NCBI GenBank assembly: GCA_028564675.1
Contig: JAOVVO010000012.1
Coordinates: 248,001 to 312,000 of the forward strand
Origin: Onchocerca lupi
Lineage: Eukaryota > Nematoda > Chromadorea > Rhabditida > Onchocercidae
DNA: 64,000 nt
Direction of reading: 5' to 3'
Part shown: piece after piece, positions 12,387 through 25,646 of the stretch
Layout: each line of letters opens with the position of its first letter
Numbering within the stretch: the first letter of the stretch is position 1
Position numbers and translations under genes: made by a program
Notes under the pieces: generated by a model
Databases searched by the model: none
What the model was told of the DNA's origin: nothing
What the model saw: only the letters and a program-made list of their open reading frames with translations

Positions 12387-15300
12387 ATGCCAACAGTTCA
12401 AATTCAATCGGCCGTCGGACAGCATACAGGCGGTACTACCACTACTCTAAGTACTGCTATTGCTACCGGCGGAACACCATTGATTTCAACATCAGTTGTG
12501 GATGAAGGTTTCACTAGTCGCCTAATTGAAGCTGTAAAAGCACAACCTTGCTTATACAATCCTAGTCATGAACATTATGGGAATAAACATTCTAGTGCAC
12601 AGTACAGGATTCAAGTATGGCAGAAGCTACGTGCTGAACTCGGATTTAAAGGTTTGATCCATTCTTTTTTTCCTCGTGTAGTTCATAAATTCCAGTTCCA
12701 AATCTTTTACTTTTCTGATATGAAACCCCATGCAGACAAATGCTCCTAAATTTCTTAGAACAGCCATGCTCATACATTTATTTCTATTTCATTGTCTACA
12801 GTTTAATCTTTCCATGATTTTTCCATCGAGATTAAACTGTTTGAATCACTTGATGTTTGCTTTTCTGCCATTTTATTATTGAGCCTTTTTAACAGATGAC
12901 GCACATGCATTACAAATGCAATGGAAAAGAATACGTGATCGATATGTACGTGAGCGGAGGAAACGACGAAATGCTGATTCTTGTGAAAATAATCAGGTCA
13001 GACAGAAAAATAGAACTTAATCTTCATTATTTTTTAAATTTTATTTATTTATATTATACTGCGAACGTTTTTTAACATTTATCATTTTAAAATTTCAGGA
13101 TTCTGTTATCAGCAGTCGTGAACGTCATACATCTGATAGTTCTAGCTGTTCCACATCAAACAGTGCCATTAATATGAATACATCATGTTCACGACAATTC
13201 ACCGAAATGATGCGATGGATTGAACCATTTTTAGTTGATGTAAGTCGAATTATATAAATGATGATATTTTCGTGAAAATAAATTTTATGAGAGACAATTC
13301 CTATTAGAAGAAAGAATTTATTAAAGGACGAAACAGTTACGAACAAAAAACTATGTGAGAATATTCGTTAGGGAACACTGTTGCTTTTCAATCAAGTTTT
13401 GGAATAAAAAGTACTTCTGCTCCAAAATCCGATTCTTTTAAATTCTTTCTAGGCTCCTCCTTCTCTCTTGATTTCAACGTGTTGCCTCAGTGATTGATGA
13501 CTTTGCTTTGTTTATCAGTTAATCGGAGCATTTTGGCGGTAAACATATTTATCGTTCTGGCGAGAAATATGTTTACTCTACTGTTTATCAGCCTGTTGAT
13601 ACATTTGAAACTACGCTGTTAAAGGTCAAGACGCTCTTCTTGACCTTTAACATTCCTTGTTTGCATTAATCATATCTTTCGACAGATATATGCTGAATTT
13701 TTTACATGAATGGGCTATCCTGGATAAGTAATAGGAAAATGTTTGCATAAGCATGCTTTGAATCTAGTGAATTTATAAAATGAAAAAGTGAACAAGAATT
13801 GTCCTTTTTTTCCACAATTTTTAAAGTATTATGTGCATTTTTTAGAACATGGCGAGTAATCATTCTGCATCTCTTACTGCAATTACAAGTTCTTCAAATA
13901 TGCAACATCAGCAGATTCAACATCTCACTTCACAAGCAACAAATAATAGTCAAGGTAAAGAAGCTTATGAGGAGCCTTGTTGTTTAACATTAACTGTTAG
14001 AGGATTTCTTTTAGGAATGAAATGGGTTCCGGACTCCTTAAAAAAGTATGAAAAATATTCAGTTTTCATTTAAAGTATGTGATGATTGAATTCCTTTTAG
14101 CATGCAAAATTTTTGTATTTTTTTTGTATATATGTTATCTTTGTTTATATGTATCATCTTTTTATATATGTTATTTTCTTTATAATTTCAAAAACTGTAA
14201 TTACAAAGTTTCTGCTAGAACATTTGCTCTTTCATATGAATTTCTTCAAAAAACTAAAAGTTTAAAAACATGTATGCTTCTGAAGATTTCACAACATTGT
14301 CACATTCTCCAGAAGCGCCAGGTGGAAGAGTGCAGCCTAGACTTGCTGTTATTCTATAGTATTGTTTTGATGGTGCAATAATAGATGGCAGCACTTAGGC
14401 AAATGAACCCCAAGCTTTATGCTTGCTTTTAGTATCATTTGTCAGTACAACTGCCATACATTTCTTTCTTCTTCCAAAAAAAATCATTATAAAGCCTTTG
14501 TTTTTTAGACAGTGATAATTTGTTCACATAAGATAAAAATCTGTCATACAGTTTTCATCTGTATCTTTTGGTAGCGTTCCACATCTAAGATTTATAATGT
14601 TTGTTCATTTCCAAGTGCGTGAACCTTTATTCACGAATGGAACAAAAGAAGTGTATTTAATCAGCTTCAGTAATTTAATTTTCGTGAGGCTCAGAAATGG
14701 CGAAGGCAAAAAAATTTTTCATCTTCTGCTGACCATTTCTAGGTCCTTTAAGCATTTTATTAAATTTTTTTTTTTTACTTCCTTTTTTCAAGGTCAAAAT
14801 GATAGCACCCTAGCGGTAATTGCGCCAACAGAAATCAGTAATACTGGAACACATTTTGTACATTGTAACGTTGTAGGTAACACCAATCAAGAAGCTGCTA
14901 ATCAAGGAACATCTATTAGTTCTGCAGATAGTGTAGCTGTAAGCAGGTAATTTCTTGTGTTTTAAGTTGGACATTTCATAGTTTTTTACATGATTCACTG
15001 AAAAATTTCAAGTAAAATCTTTTTATTACAGTTATCAACGAACTAATCAACTTCAAATGATAAGCGCACAAGTCTCATGTGATTATAACAATTTGCGAGA
15101 TCAGAGATTGTCGAATGGATCAAATAGCGACAGAAATACGAATGTCATTTCAACGTCTGCCACAGGTTTCACTTTCAAACAAAACTTATGTGAGTATTTT
15201 AGATGTTTTGTTATCGCAGTAGATTTTCGAATTATAAGAAATTTTTGCATTCATTTGATCATTTCAATTGAGGTACAAATTCTTTATATTTCTTGCTACA

Positions 15301-18220
15301 TTAGTATTGATTTATATTTTTCAATTTTTATTCCTATCAATTCCTTTTTTTTCAAAAATCTCATTTTTTCTGAGCCTTTTAGCTTATATTTTACTAATAT
15401 TCCGCATCTTATATAAAAGTGTAGAATCTGCCTTTTCTACACTTCTCTGAAATCCCATTTAATCTATTATTTATAATTTTTGATAAGTAGTTATCTTTTT
15501 TTTTCATCCAAGGATCAATTTTCATGGTTATGATCGGTGATATTTTTTATGCGATTCTTCATTGATAATATCATCAGTCGTGCTTGAATTATGTCCAAGG
15601 CATTTTTTAAATTATTTGAAGATAATGGAAGTCCATGCTCGTCAACAGCAAGTAGTGAAATAGACGTTGGAACATCCACAGCAACAACTTCACATTCTAG
15701 TCAACAACAAGTTATTTTGCAACAGCATCAGCGACAACCTCTAAGTCAACATCCATCAAGTATGGTGGTACTGACTGCTGTCCAGTCGCAGCAGGTGATG
15801 TATAAAATATCGATAGTAAAATTATTTAATCTTCTAGCACATTTCATGATCTAGTTCCATCACATTGATAAAATTCATGAATAAAAAAAAAAAATGAGCA
15901 ATTTTCGGGTACTCTAAAAATCAGACTTATGAGACGAAAGGACTGAAATAAATAATTGTTTCGTTTATTTTTCAAAAATTTTTCATAGCTTATTTTTCTA
16001 GATGGCATCTCCGCAACAACAACAACAGCAACCCATTTTGTTACCTAAAGTAGAGCCAAGACCAAAAATAGGACAGCAATTACAAACGGCCGATGGTGGA
16101 GTGGTAACAGTTACTGCACGAGGTGTGGCACCGGTGACTGGTGTGATTAAGAAGGATGTTAATGTCAGGACAAGTAATTTTTGTTACTTTTGAATTGGAC
16201 TGCTGTATTTCACATATCGTTATCGGCAGTAATGTTTGTAAGACAATAATTCCGTATGGTATCTTGCAATCCATCGGGAAAATTCAGTCCATATCATTCT
16301 TATTTCTAGATGATGGCGGTACAGTGACAATGATTATTGATCCAACAACATTTTATCAGCATGGGTCACAAAAAATGTAAGTGTTTAGAAATTATTCATG
16401 ATTGATTTTAGGATTCCGTCATTTCTTTGATTTTGCACCATATTTTTAATAAATTAGATGATTTTGCTTCCGATTTGTTTTTTGGAAAACTTTGACTGAA
16501 TCCCAGAGAATGTTTTCTTATGCAGTTTTAGTTTTTACAAATTGCAGAATTTGTCTGATGATCATTCAGTGAAATGATCTAATATTTATAGGTATCGATT
16601 GGTAAATGTATCAGAGTTGAATACCGATGCAGTATCAGCGAACAACGGCATGTCAACAGTTTGTGGTGAATTGAAGATAGTGGGAATCCCGCAACGTAGA
16701 AAACGTGTTGCAGCGATTAGTGTGCAAGGAACATCACATGGTCGTGGACAGTTAGGCGACGAAGTTGTTTTGGATGAAGGAATTTCCGAAAAGACTGTTG
16801 CTATTGATCAAGGTTTGAAATTATTTATAGTGCAGGAATTCAAGTTGTGCAATTACTAAATCCTTGAATAAAATGTTACTTTTTTTCGACAAGGACAAAG
16901 ATTTTAGGAACAATGTCGAGAAATGAAAAGATAATTTTGGATCAACGCCCCGCCACTGCAGTTGCAGCAGATACAAATGTGGTCTTGAGTCATAGCGTAC
17001 AACAGCAGCAGGTTTGTTAATTTTTCTGATATTTCTTGATAGTTTTTTTCTCCAACTTCCTTAAATTAATTTCATGAAAATTTTCACGAAACTAATTTTT
17101 TTGCGAAACTGAAATTTTTCATAAATTATGTTTTACAAAGCAAAAGCTTCTGATAAATTAATTTTCTTTTGTTTTATAGTTACATCAGCAGCAGGCTCCG
17201 AGCAGCTCACATTCACATCCCGGAATTTCTGTTTCACCACATCGTTCCACTGTACTGACGACACCTCATGCTGCTCAGATGGGCATGTTATGACTTGTGA
17301 TATCGAATAGAGCAATACAGAAATAGTTTTGTAGAAGCTTTCTGCGATCTGCGAGAGATATTATTGCTTGAAAATAGCATGATTTAATGTTTATGAATCT
17401 TTAAACATATAGGAAAAAGAAACCTTGCTCCTTCTCCTCTTCATCTCTCTTGTTTTGAAGGAATAACCGTGAAGTTCACTTCATTCTAGGATTACAGCAA
17501 ACTTCTTCAGTACCAGTGCGACAGCAAACTGGACATCGATTCGTGACGCAAGCTGTTCTAGTGGAGCATCCACACTATGCCGTACTACCAAGTCAATCAT
17601 TGCAGGAAGAACATGACGCTAATCTTGAATTCGCCAATTCAATAGCTAATTATTTGTCAAGATTAAATGAGGATGAGGTTAATTGATCTTACTAGATATA
17701 ATTCGAGGATTCTCGAATTTCGACGAATAATTTATTTGATTTTGATGGAACTTATTCAAATTAATTAAGTGGTGAACAAAGGAAATTTTCAAGTATAGAA
17801 ATATTGCTTAATATTTCATCTAATTAAGCTTTTTGATAGGAATTTATGTCAATTCAAGAAATTCCAGTATTGTCTGCGTTTTTTTTTAGAAAGCAGTGGC
17901 GAAAATGAATATTCAGCGAATACTTATGGATGCACGCTTTGGTTTAGGTGCTTGCGCACGAATGATTCATGATGAAGAACTGAATGAAGCTGCTGCTGCA
18001 GCTGTGGTAAGTACCGCTTCCCATGATGTTGTTTCGACGCGGCAGCACGTTGATGGTTCTTCACGACGATTAAATTGAACAGAGAATAAAATTTTTTGGA
18101 AGAAAATGTAATTTGCATGCTTTTGCAAGATATAGCAAAAATAGATAAATTAACAAAAGAAATCAGAATTTGTAATTTTTTCTTCATTTGCAGAGTCCAT
18201 TCTTTTCCAAATTTAAATGA
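12387..18220 (+). CDS. MADF-BESS domain transcription factor, about 15 exons
   Basis: Likely a nuclear DNA-binding regulator of about 690 residues. Exons: 12387-12651, 12896-12996, 13099-13239, 13846-13954, 14793-14946, 15032-15189, 15622-15794, 16002-16173, 16310-16376, 16592-16812, 16908-17011, 17180 to about 17240-17270, 17498-17677, 17890-18006, 18194-18220. The first eleven sum to exactly 555 codons with matching phases. The MADF domain (residues about 46-113) spans exons 1-2: LIEAVKAQPCLYNPSHEHYG ... WQKLRAELGF ... MQWKRIRDRYVRERRKRR. The middle is Gln/Ser/Thr-rich with a basic patch PQRRKRV. A BESS motif spans exons 13-14 (FANSIANYLSRLNEDE, KMNIQRILMDARFG). The donor of exon 12 is unresolved (candidates CACT|GTACTG or TTCT|GTTTCA). 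Reading through the strong donor at 18007 gives an alternative end at 18078. The exon containing the ATG begins after TTTCTAG at 12360, so an upstream exon is possible. Confidence 0.85.
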
Positions 18221-21200
18221 AGCTTAAAATTTAAAGGATCAAATTAAACAGATTAAACATTAACAGCTTAATAGTATTTTTATTTTGTGACTCAACATTC
18301 TGTTTTCTCAAGATCAATACAGAATACCTTGTTTTAAGTTATGATATAAATGTTTTAAGAGGCGATATAAACCGATGTAAATTTGTTCCTTTATCTATTT
18401 TTGAACTCTCAAACTCGTACTCTGGGTGCTGCTTATGCAGAATTTGAAAATAAACTTAATTTTTATCCTCTTATTTTTCTATAAATATTTCTGATAAAAT
18501 AATCTTTTATGTTTCTAGTGAATTGAGACTATATTTTTTAAAGTTTGAGAAACTAGGCACCATCGAAATCACTTTCATCATTTGAATCATTCAAAAAATT
18601 TCATAGATTTTCCTAATTTTCCTAATTTGGTTTTAACTTGCTATTTTACAGCGTAAGTGGTACAAATTGGTACTTGTATCATGTAAATGTTCCCATGTTG
18701 CATCGTTTTTTTTTTTTATGATTCATAACCTCATGCAAACCGTTATATAATTTTGATCTCATGTTCGATGACTAGCTTTTCTGTAATTGTACATTTTTGA
18801 TGATTATTTGCAGCTTTCATATTGAAGTTGTTTGGGATTTCAATTATTTATATAATTATTCTCGTTTTGTTAACATATTGATGGGAGATTTTAGACCTCA
18901 GCTTCCTGCAGAACTAATATTCTCTATAATTTTTAATAGTTCCTGAACAAGTCTTTTATCTTTGCAAAAATTCATTGTTTTGGGATATTTTGAGATAAAT
19001 TTATAAATTTCTTAAAATTTTTTTGAAGTGATTGACTTTTTAAATATAATTGCAATAATTTTGCAAAAAGAAAACTTTCGAATTATTTGCGAAGCGTCGA
19101 AACGAGGAAATGAGTTTAGAGAAACTGTGAAGAAAGTTGAAATACTGTATTTTTTCCATATTCATTTCCTATGCCTCTCAATTTATTTAGAAATATTTAC
19201 CACTGCCTTCTTCTTTTTGCTTTATAGACATTTCATATTATTGTTATTTTTTTGCAATTTTTGTACACTGTTTCAGAGTTGTTGCCCTGTTTGAGCAACT
19301 GTCGGTTATTTTAACAGTTTAGCCGTCTATTTTTAATCTTTCAGATCATTCTGGAATTTTCTTGAGAAATGAATTCTGGTCTCTTAAAAATGTGCTAAAT
19401 TGTATACGCTATCGACTACTGGAAGTAGTTATGTTTTCTTTGCTCTTTTAATTTGACCTTGCTCTTTTTGAAAAAATTAAGCAGTCCAGCAACTCCACCT
19501 TTCTTTCAAAAGGTTATTTGACCGGATTGGTATAAGAATGCTATTTGCCTCGTTCATTATGAAGTCGAAGTATCTATAAAATTTTTTGCAGCTTGCCAAG
19601 AACAAAAAGCTCCATAGATGCTTTGACTTTATAATGAATAAGGCAAATAACATTCCTATACCATTCCAGTCAAATGCGAAAACGATTTATTCTTCTTTAT
19701 TCACATTAATCTATTGCATTTTTGAATTATAATTATGTGGTATGTTTACTGAGACGCGGTAGAATATAAAAGACGTTTTTTCTATGCTGTTTTGTAAAAT
19801 TATTCCGTGTATTCCAAATTCATTCAAATGTTTTTTTTCTTACGTCGAATTCTATTATTTATTTCTTTGGTAAGATGCATCTATATCAAGCATACATCTG
19901 CTGATAAGATCGGTTGGTAGTTTCATCCCTCGCAAAAATTTAGTAAGGTTATTTATGTACATGTAGCAAACTATAGATATTATTTATATAGGCGCATCCT
20001 AGCTAGAGAAAATTCCTATTGGAAGCATATAACTTGTATAGTATTTCTTATATATTTTTTTTTATCTGTGCACAGTGCCAAAGATATCGTATTTCATTGC
20101 GATTATGTAACATATTTTGAAAGAATTCAGAATTTAGAGTCTTTCTCTTTTTCTTTTGATTTTGATGGTTATTCTACCATGATCATTTTGTTACTTATTG
20201 TTAAATACCACGTGTGAATTCTTTTCTGTGCAAGAGTTTGTAGATCATTCTTAATTAATGAATGAATTTATTCAAAATGAAACCAATCTGAACTCAAAGA
20301 GAACTAAAGTATAGCTGTAAAAAAGTGAACCTAAGATTAACTTATGATCATTTTTTTGATGCATACTCAGAGAAAAAAGAAATGTATTAGGATCAGCATA
20401 TTAACTTTGCATATTACACTCATCTTAATTTGTTCACCTATTCTTATTGGAAAAAATTGTTACAAATAAAAGTTGTTTTGTTTAAGCTTATCCATCTGCC
20501 TTTGAGGGAAATGTTTTGGCTAAAAAGTCCTCCTACATTCTCAGTTTGCATTAGTCAGGCAGTGGGTTCAGAGTTGCTTTGAGAGGAACCGTGATCGTAC
20601 TTTTTATGAGAAATGGATAAATTGGAGAGATTTGGCAGTAATCAAAGCTGTCGAGTGTCACAGTATTATATTCAGCATTTTCATGTGGTGCCAAAGAGAG
20701 TTTATGTCACTGTCATAAATTTCTCTGTTATCGCAGTAATTGATAATAAAGTTTTGTCAGAGAATTGTGAGTTGGATATTTGTGGCTTTCCTAATGTCCG
20801 AGATCTGCCCATTTGTTGGAAGAAACTTGGATTTTCAACTCAACAAAAATTTTTTTTTAATCGCAGTTATGCTCAAGTGCTAAATAGTCGTAAAGGGAGA
20901 GATTACATGTGACAAACAATCCGAAAAATGTGCTTAACTATTCTGTAAAATTGAAAACCGAAAATTTGCTTTTTCTCGATTTTTATAGAGCCAGAAATGT
21001 CTATTGGAAATTTTCGACTGCTTTTGTGTAAGGCATTGAAGAGATTGACTCAAAAAATATTATTTCATTACAAATTAATCAATTGCTTTTTCAAAAACGC
21101 TATGCACATATTGGCGATCATCCTTTAAGTTTTCAATTTCCATTATCCGTTAATCAATTTCTGCTTTAATAACTGTCCTTATGCATCTTAAATGTGCTAT

Positions 21201-21280
21201 TGGTTGTCTCTTGCCATCACCTAAATGAGACAATTGTTTATAGTTATTATTTGTAATTTTTTTCCTAATAGTAGTATCAG
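18221..21280. other. Intergenic, no supported gene; contains long inverted repeat
   Basis: DNA downstream of the MADF-BESS gene. A 99-codon frame at 20613-20912 has Cys and aromatic residues but no clear splice context or domain, so I do not call it. The main structure is the inverted repeat at 19516-19675. Confidence 0.55.
19516..19675. repeat. 62-bp-arm inverted repeat with 36-base loop
   Basis: The left arm 19516-19577 and right arm 19614-19675 are reverse complements at about 53 of 62 positions, separated by 36 bases. Eight of the nine mismatches are transitions, the pattern left by decay of an originally perfect palindrome, or partly kept as G:U pairs if transcribed. There is no open frame inside and no clear target-site duplication. 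It may be a small foldback or MITE-like element, or a long-hairpin RNA locus. Confidence 0.7.
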
Positions 21281-21296
21281 TTTACAGGAAATAGAG

Positions 21297-24200
21297 ATGG
21301 CAGGTGCACTGTGTATTTGGGTGCGCACCTGTCCTCGGTTGCTTACTTCACCATCATCAGTGTTTGCTGGATTCACGCAATTTATCAATCAAAAGCGAAC
21401 AATTGTTGAAAAGAGTAAATTAAGGCTTGATCCGGATACTTATCCAGAACCATGGCCTTATAAGGAGAAAGGGTATATTTTTTTTTTTTTCGTTAGACTT
21501 AAGTCATATGTATCTTTATATTCGTGCAGTGGAAACGTGATTGTTGAGCAACAGTTCTTCAGGAAGCATTATTTTCTTTTATTCATGTTTAGATGGGATT
21601 AAGCAAAAAATCATCATATTTCTTTTTTTTTTTTTTTTTTTTTTTTTCTGAGATTTTTCTGATTCAGATACCGATGGCAGCATGCTCTTGTTGATCGTAC
21701 GCTGAAGAGATTTCATGAGAATTCAAAATTAATTGTTATTGAAGGGAATATTGGTTCGAAAAAGGTAATTTGTAGTGATAATAAATCTCTGACACTTTTG
21801 CTTCCCCTTAATTTATTCCATAAAATCTGAGATCGCTCATCAGATTATAAGAGATTGAATCCCTCCATAATATATTTCTGAAAATATCATGCAAGTAAAG
21901 ACGTTTCATGATGAAGTGGTTGATATCATAAATTGTTTCCGTAGCTTTAGTAAAATGTTCAATATATGTCTGTAGGACATTCAAAGATTCCTATAATAAT
22001 GACTGAACAGTTTTGTTGTTTTGGTGCTTGAATTGCTTTATTTCATCAGTTTATAACTTTTGCGAAATATTTCTTTTTATTATATGTTGCTTCCTTTTTC
22101 ATCTTTTTTACCTTGCCTAAAACATTAATGCAGTAGCATACATGAGTGAAATTTCTTTCAGGATTTGCGAGTTCTAAATTATTTAAAGGATAAAATTATG
22201 CCCGAAAAAATTCATGAATTTCAAAAGAAGGACAAAAAATTTTGAATAATCTCATATCATATAGAATTTGATTTTAGTCGGATATGGCTCGGTCACTTGC
22301 GGATCGCCTGGGTTTTTATTTTATTCCGGAATTTCAAATGGATGAAGTTCTGATAGATCGTTTTGGCAATGATTATAGAAATTACTATCATTTGGTTAGT
22401 CCTGTTGTTTTTTTTTTCCCTCTCCCCTTCTCTCCTTTCCCCTCCCATCAAAAAAAAAAATCAGTTTTTATAAGTGAATGCTTAAATAAACATTTGTGTG
22501 GAATTATGCTAAATTAATTTAGAAAATATTATAACGTCAAGCTTGAAGAAAAAAAATAATTTTTATGAAGCTAACATTTTTTCTGAAATAATGTTGCTTA
22601 TGATCAAATTTTTTACTAAAATTTTTTTGTAAGAAAGTTATATCTTTGACAATGAATGACAAATAATGGTAGTATTTTTCTCTATTTTACTTATTTACTG
22701 TTAATCGTTTTGGATTATAGTTTCCAAAATCTTTCCGTCTGTTTGACATGGATATGTTCTACAAGGACCCTTGCAATGACCAAACAGCAAAAATGCGTGA
22801 TCGTATTCTTAGATGCAAGTTCGACCAGTATTTGAACGCGATAGCACATATTATGAATACTGGTAAATTTCAGCCTGCTTCAACTGATTTGAACAGAGTA
22901 TTAAAGAATAAGTTCAGAATTTGGTCGTTTATTATTTACATATTTTCAGCAGGAATTCCTCTAGTAGGTGCGTATTTTCGTTCTGATAATAAAAGCAAAA
23001 TTTGTTGTTGCTTTGGTAGCTGACTGTATAATGCACAAAAATTTGAAAATATGAAATGAGACTACCTAACATTACTTAACATCTTAAATTATATTGTTCA
23101 TTTTTTAATATTTGATATCGCCTGATGAAGAAGTGATGGAAGAAAATCTTTTACTCTGGCAAAATTCAGAAAAATGATTGATTTTTCCAATTTTGATAAA
23201 CATGATATATTCGCGAAGAACGAGAAGTGTTTTTCTTTTTTCACTTTATTAAAGCACTTTCGGGAAAAGAATGAAAAAATGAATTATAACCAAAAATTTA
23301 TATTGCATTATATGATTTCATTATTTGATTTTCTCGGTGATATTGTATTTTCAGGTCAAGGTGTTGTTTTGGAACGTACTCCACATACTGATTTCATTTT
23401 CGCCAACGCATGTCGGGCTAAAAATTACATTGGACCGGAATGTAAGCAAATTATGATTAACTCATTAGTAATTGTTTAGTTTTTCGATGAGTGCACGATT
23501 TCAATATTTTATGCAATTTTTCTGGTTAATCATTCAATGTTTCTTCCCATTTGTAAAATATTTTTTGCATCTCTTTCCAATTTTTCACGGGCAGTTTTAC
23601 TGTGTTTGTTTTCATCATTTTTTTGATTAGGAGCAAGAGATACGCAACATATAAGATGAAGATGGAACTAAAACCCAGTTGATGGAAAGTTCGCAGTTAT
23701 TGAAACAGTTAATATTCACACTTTTATATTTTTTAGATTTTACCTATTACTATATCGAGCGGAAAAATATGATACCAAATTGCCATTTCTGGCCACATCT
23801 GGTAATTTATTTAGATGTACCAATCGAAAAGTGCTTGGAGAATATTCGTCAGCAAGGAAATGTCTGTTGTCTTTTTTTTTTTTTCTATAATGAGTCTCAA
23901 TAACTTCTTTTAAACTTTTCTCCTTTCTTATTTGTTATAATATTTATAAAGCTCAACTATTTGAAAATAACTGTTATCTATTTATAAATAAATGACACAC
24001 TTACCTATTTTTTGCAGTTTTAAAGTGAACATTTTTTTCTTTATTTCAGGCAAACAAGATAGCAATTATCGATCGAGTCTATTTGCAAACAATCGAGGAT
24101 TCATATAAAGATGCCTTGAAAGAATTTAGGTCACTTTTTTTCTGAATTTAAGATGAAATTTGTGCATGGAATATCTCTCCGAGATTTGCTAACGCGAATA

Positions 24201-25646
24201 TTGCGGCAAGTTGAAAATGCATGGGATCTTTTCTAATTCCTGTTGGCAGCCATAATTTGGCTTTCATTGTAGAAAGCGTTCTGAAATTTTGGTTTACGAC
24301 TGGACAACGCCTGGAAATGTGGATAATATTGTAGAAGATATTGAAGATATGGATTTTGATTTCTATGAGCATCACAAAAGCGATGTTTTTTCAACTTGGG
24401 AAGTCAAAAAAAACGAAATGGATTACACTATTGAGCGGAACTTGTATACTTTGTTCTTTTTTTTTTGTAATTTTTGGATGTATTTAGTAGCAATGCTAAT
24501 TGTCGTTTAATAGTGATGCAATTCAAAGGTTCAGTGCCACGTACTTTGATGGTATCATCATCGTCTCATTACCACTGTCCCTCTCATAATATCTTTCTGG
24601 CAGTCTTTTACCTGAATTTTTAATTTGACTCGAAATTTCTGAAATTGGGATGTTTGTATAGTTAATTTATTTTGCTTAAGAATTAGGGTACGGAAAATTA
24701 CTTTCGACTCATTTTGTTATTAGTGATTTAACGGAGTACTATTAAAATAATGGCCACAATGAGATAAAAGCCATGTAAAAACTGAAGTACTAAATTTTAA
24801 ACTTTCAGTGTTACGGACAAAAGAGAAGCACATGCATTATCATTTGCTGGTCTTCCTGAACATGAATGTGGTGAATTATATCAGAGTCCTCGAGAAGTTG
24901 GTCGCTACGTTCAGTGTATTCATAATGAGGTTAATTGTTTTTCGTCTGTATTTTGAAATTCTTTTTTTAAATAATCGATTTCATTTATAATCAGATTGTT
25001 TTTTATTTATATACTACTTTCATTGTTATTAATTGAGGAAAAATCATTTTTTCTTCTTCGCATCTGTCAGTTCTTCATGATTGTGGTTTATAATGGGAAA
25101 TGGGAAATTCTTAGATTTTATCTTTTTACTGTTTTGAATTATTAATATGAACAGAATTTGTTTTCAGATTCTAAAAACACCATATGTTTATTCAGCAGTT
25201 AAAAATAGTGGTGATAAGTTTGGATGGTTCAGTAAAATAAGCACATACACGAAAGGAGAACCATGGTGAGTTATTTGAATTTTTGTTGAATGATAATAAT
25301 GTAGCATACGAACTGATATAATTTAGCATACAGTGTAATTCTTAATAATGAATGACATACTGAAAAGGTAAACTGAAGCGAACATAGAAATGTCATTTTT
25401 ATTGCCAATAGCAACTGTCATTTTCCACATCATTTCATTATGTCAGATTTTTTCTTTTTTTTTTTTTGGATCTTTGCATTTTTTGAGCTCCGATCAAGAT
25501 TTCAGTCAATTTTCGAACTTTATATAAATTCCAGGTTTAAGTATTATTACAAAGACGCATACTTAGAAGACCTTGTTGGCATTCAAGAAGTAATCTCCGA
25601 TCCAACACATCAGAGTTACTATAATCAAATTCATCATGAACACTAA
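21297..25646 (+). CDS. nuo-4: NADH dehydrogenase 1 alpha subcomplex subunit 10 (complex I), complete, 11 exons
   Basis: NDUFA10 (nuo-4 in C. elegans) is an accessory subunit of mitochondrial complex I with a deoxynucleoside-kinase fold. Exons: 21297-21472, 21668-21764, 22278-22394, 22721-22862, 23355-23441, 23737-23861, 24050-24129, 24273-24443, 24809-24929, 25168-25265, 25535-25646. These sum to 1326 bases, 441 residues, with all phases consistent. The N terminus (MAGALCIWVRTCPRLLTS) looks like a mitochondrial presequence. The P-loop position reads IEGNIGSKKSDMA (about 83-95), lacking the Gly of the GxxxxGK(S/T) pattern. Later blocks are VVLERTPHTDFIFANA, FWPHLVIYLDVP, EDSYKDALKEF and a C-terminal FKYYYKDAYLEDLVGIQEV. 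The ATG lies 10 bases after a TTTACAG acceptor, suggesting trans-splicing. The end of exon 8 was chosen by phase (TT|GTATAC at 24443); an earlier GT at 24403 would break the frame. The symbol follows the C. elegans orthologue. Confidence 0.92.

Noticed and set aside
20613..20912. 99-codon plus-strand ORF downstream of the MADF gene
   Set aside because: No domain, no clear acceptor or poly(A) signal. Conservation data would be needed to call it.
24403..24443. Earlier donor for NDUFA10 exon 8 at 24403
   Set aside because: It would leave phase 0, while exon 9 needs phase 2; the donor after 24443 restores the frame.
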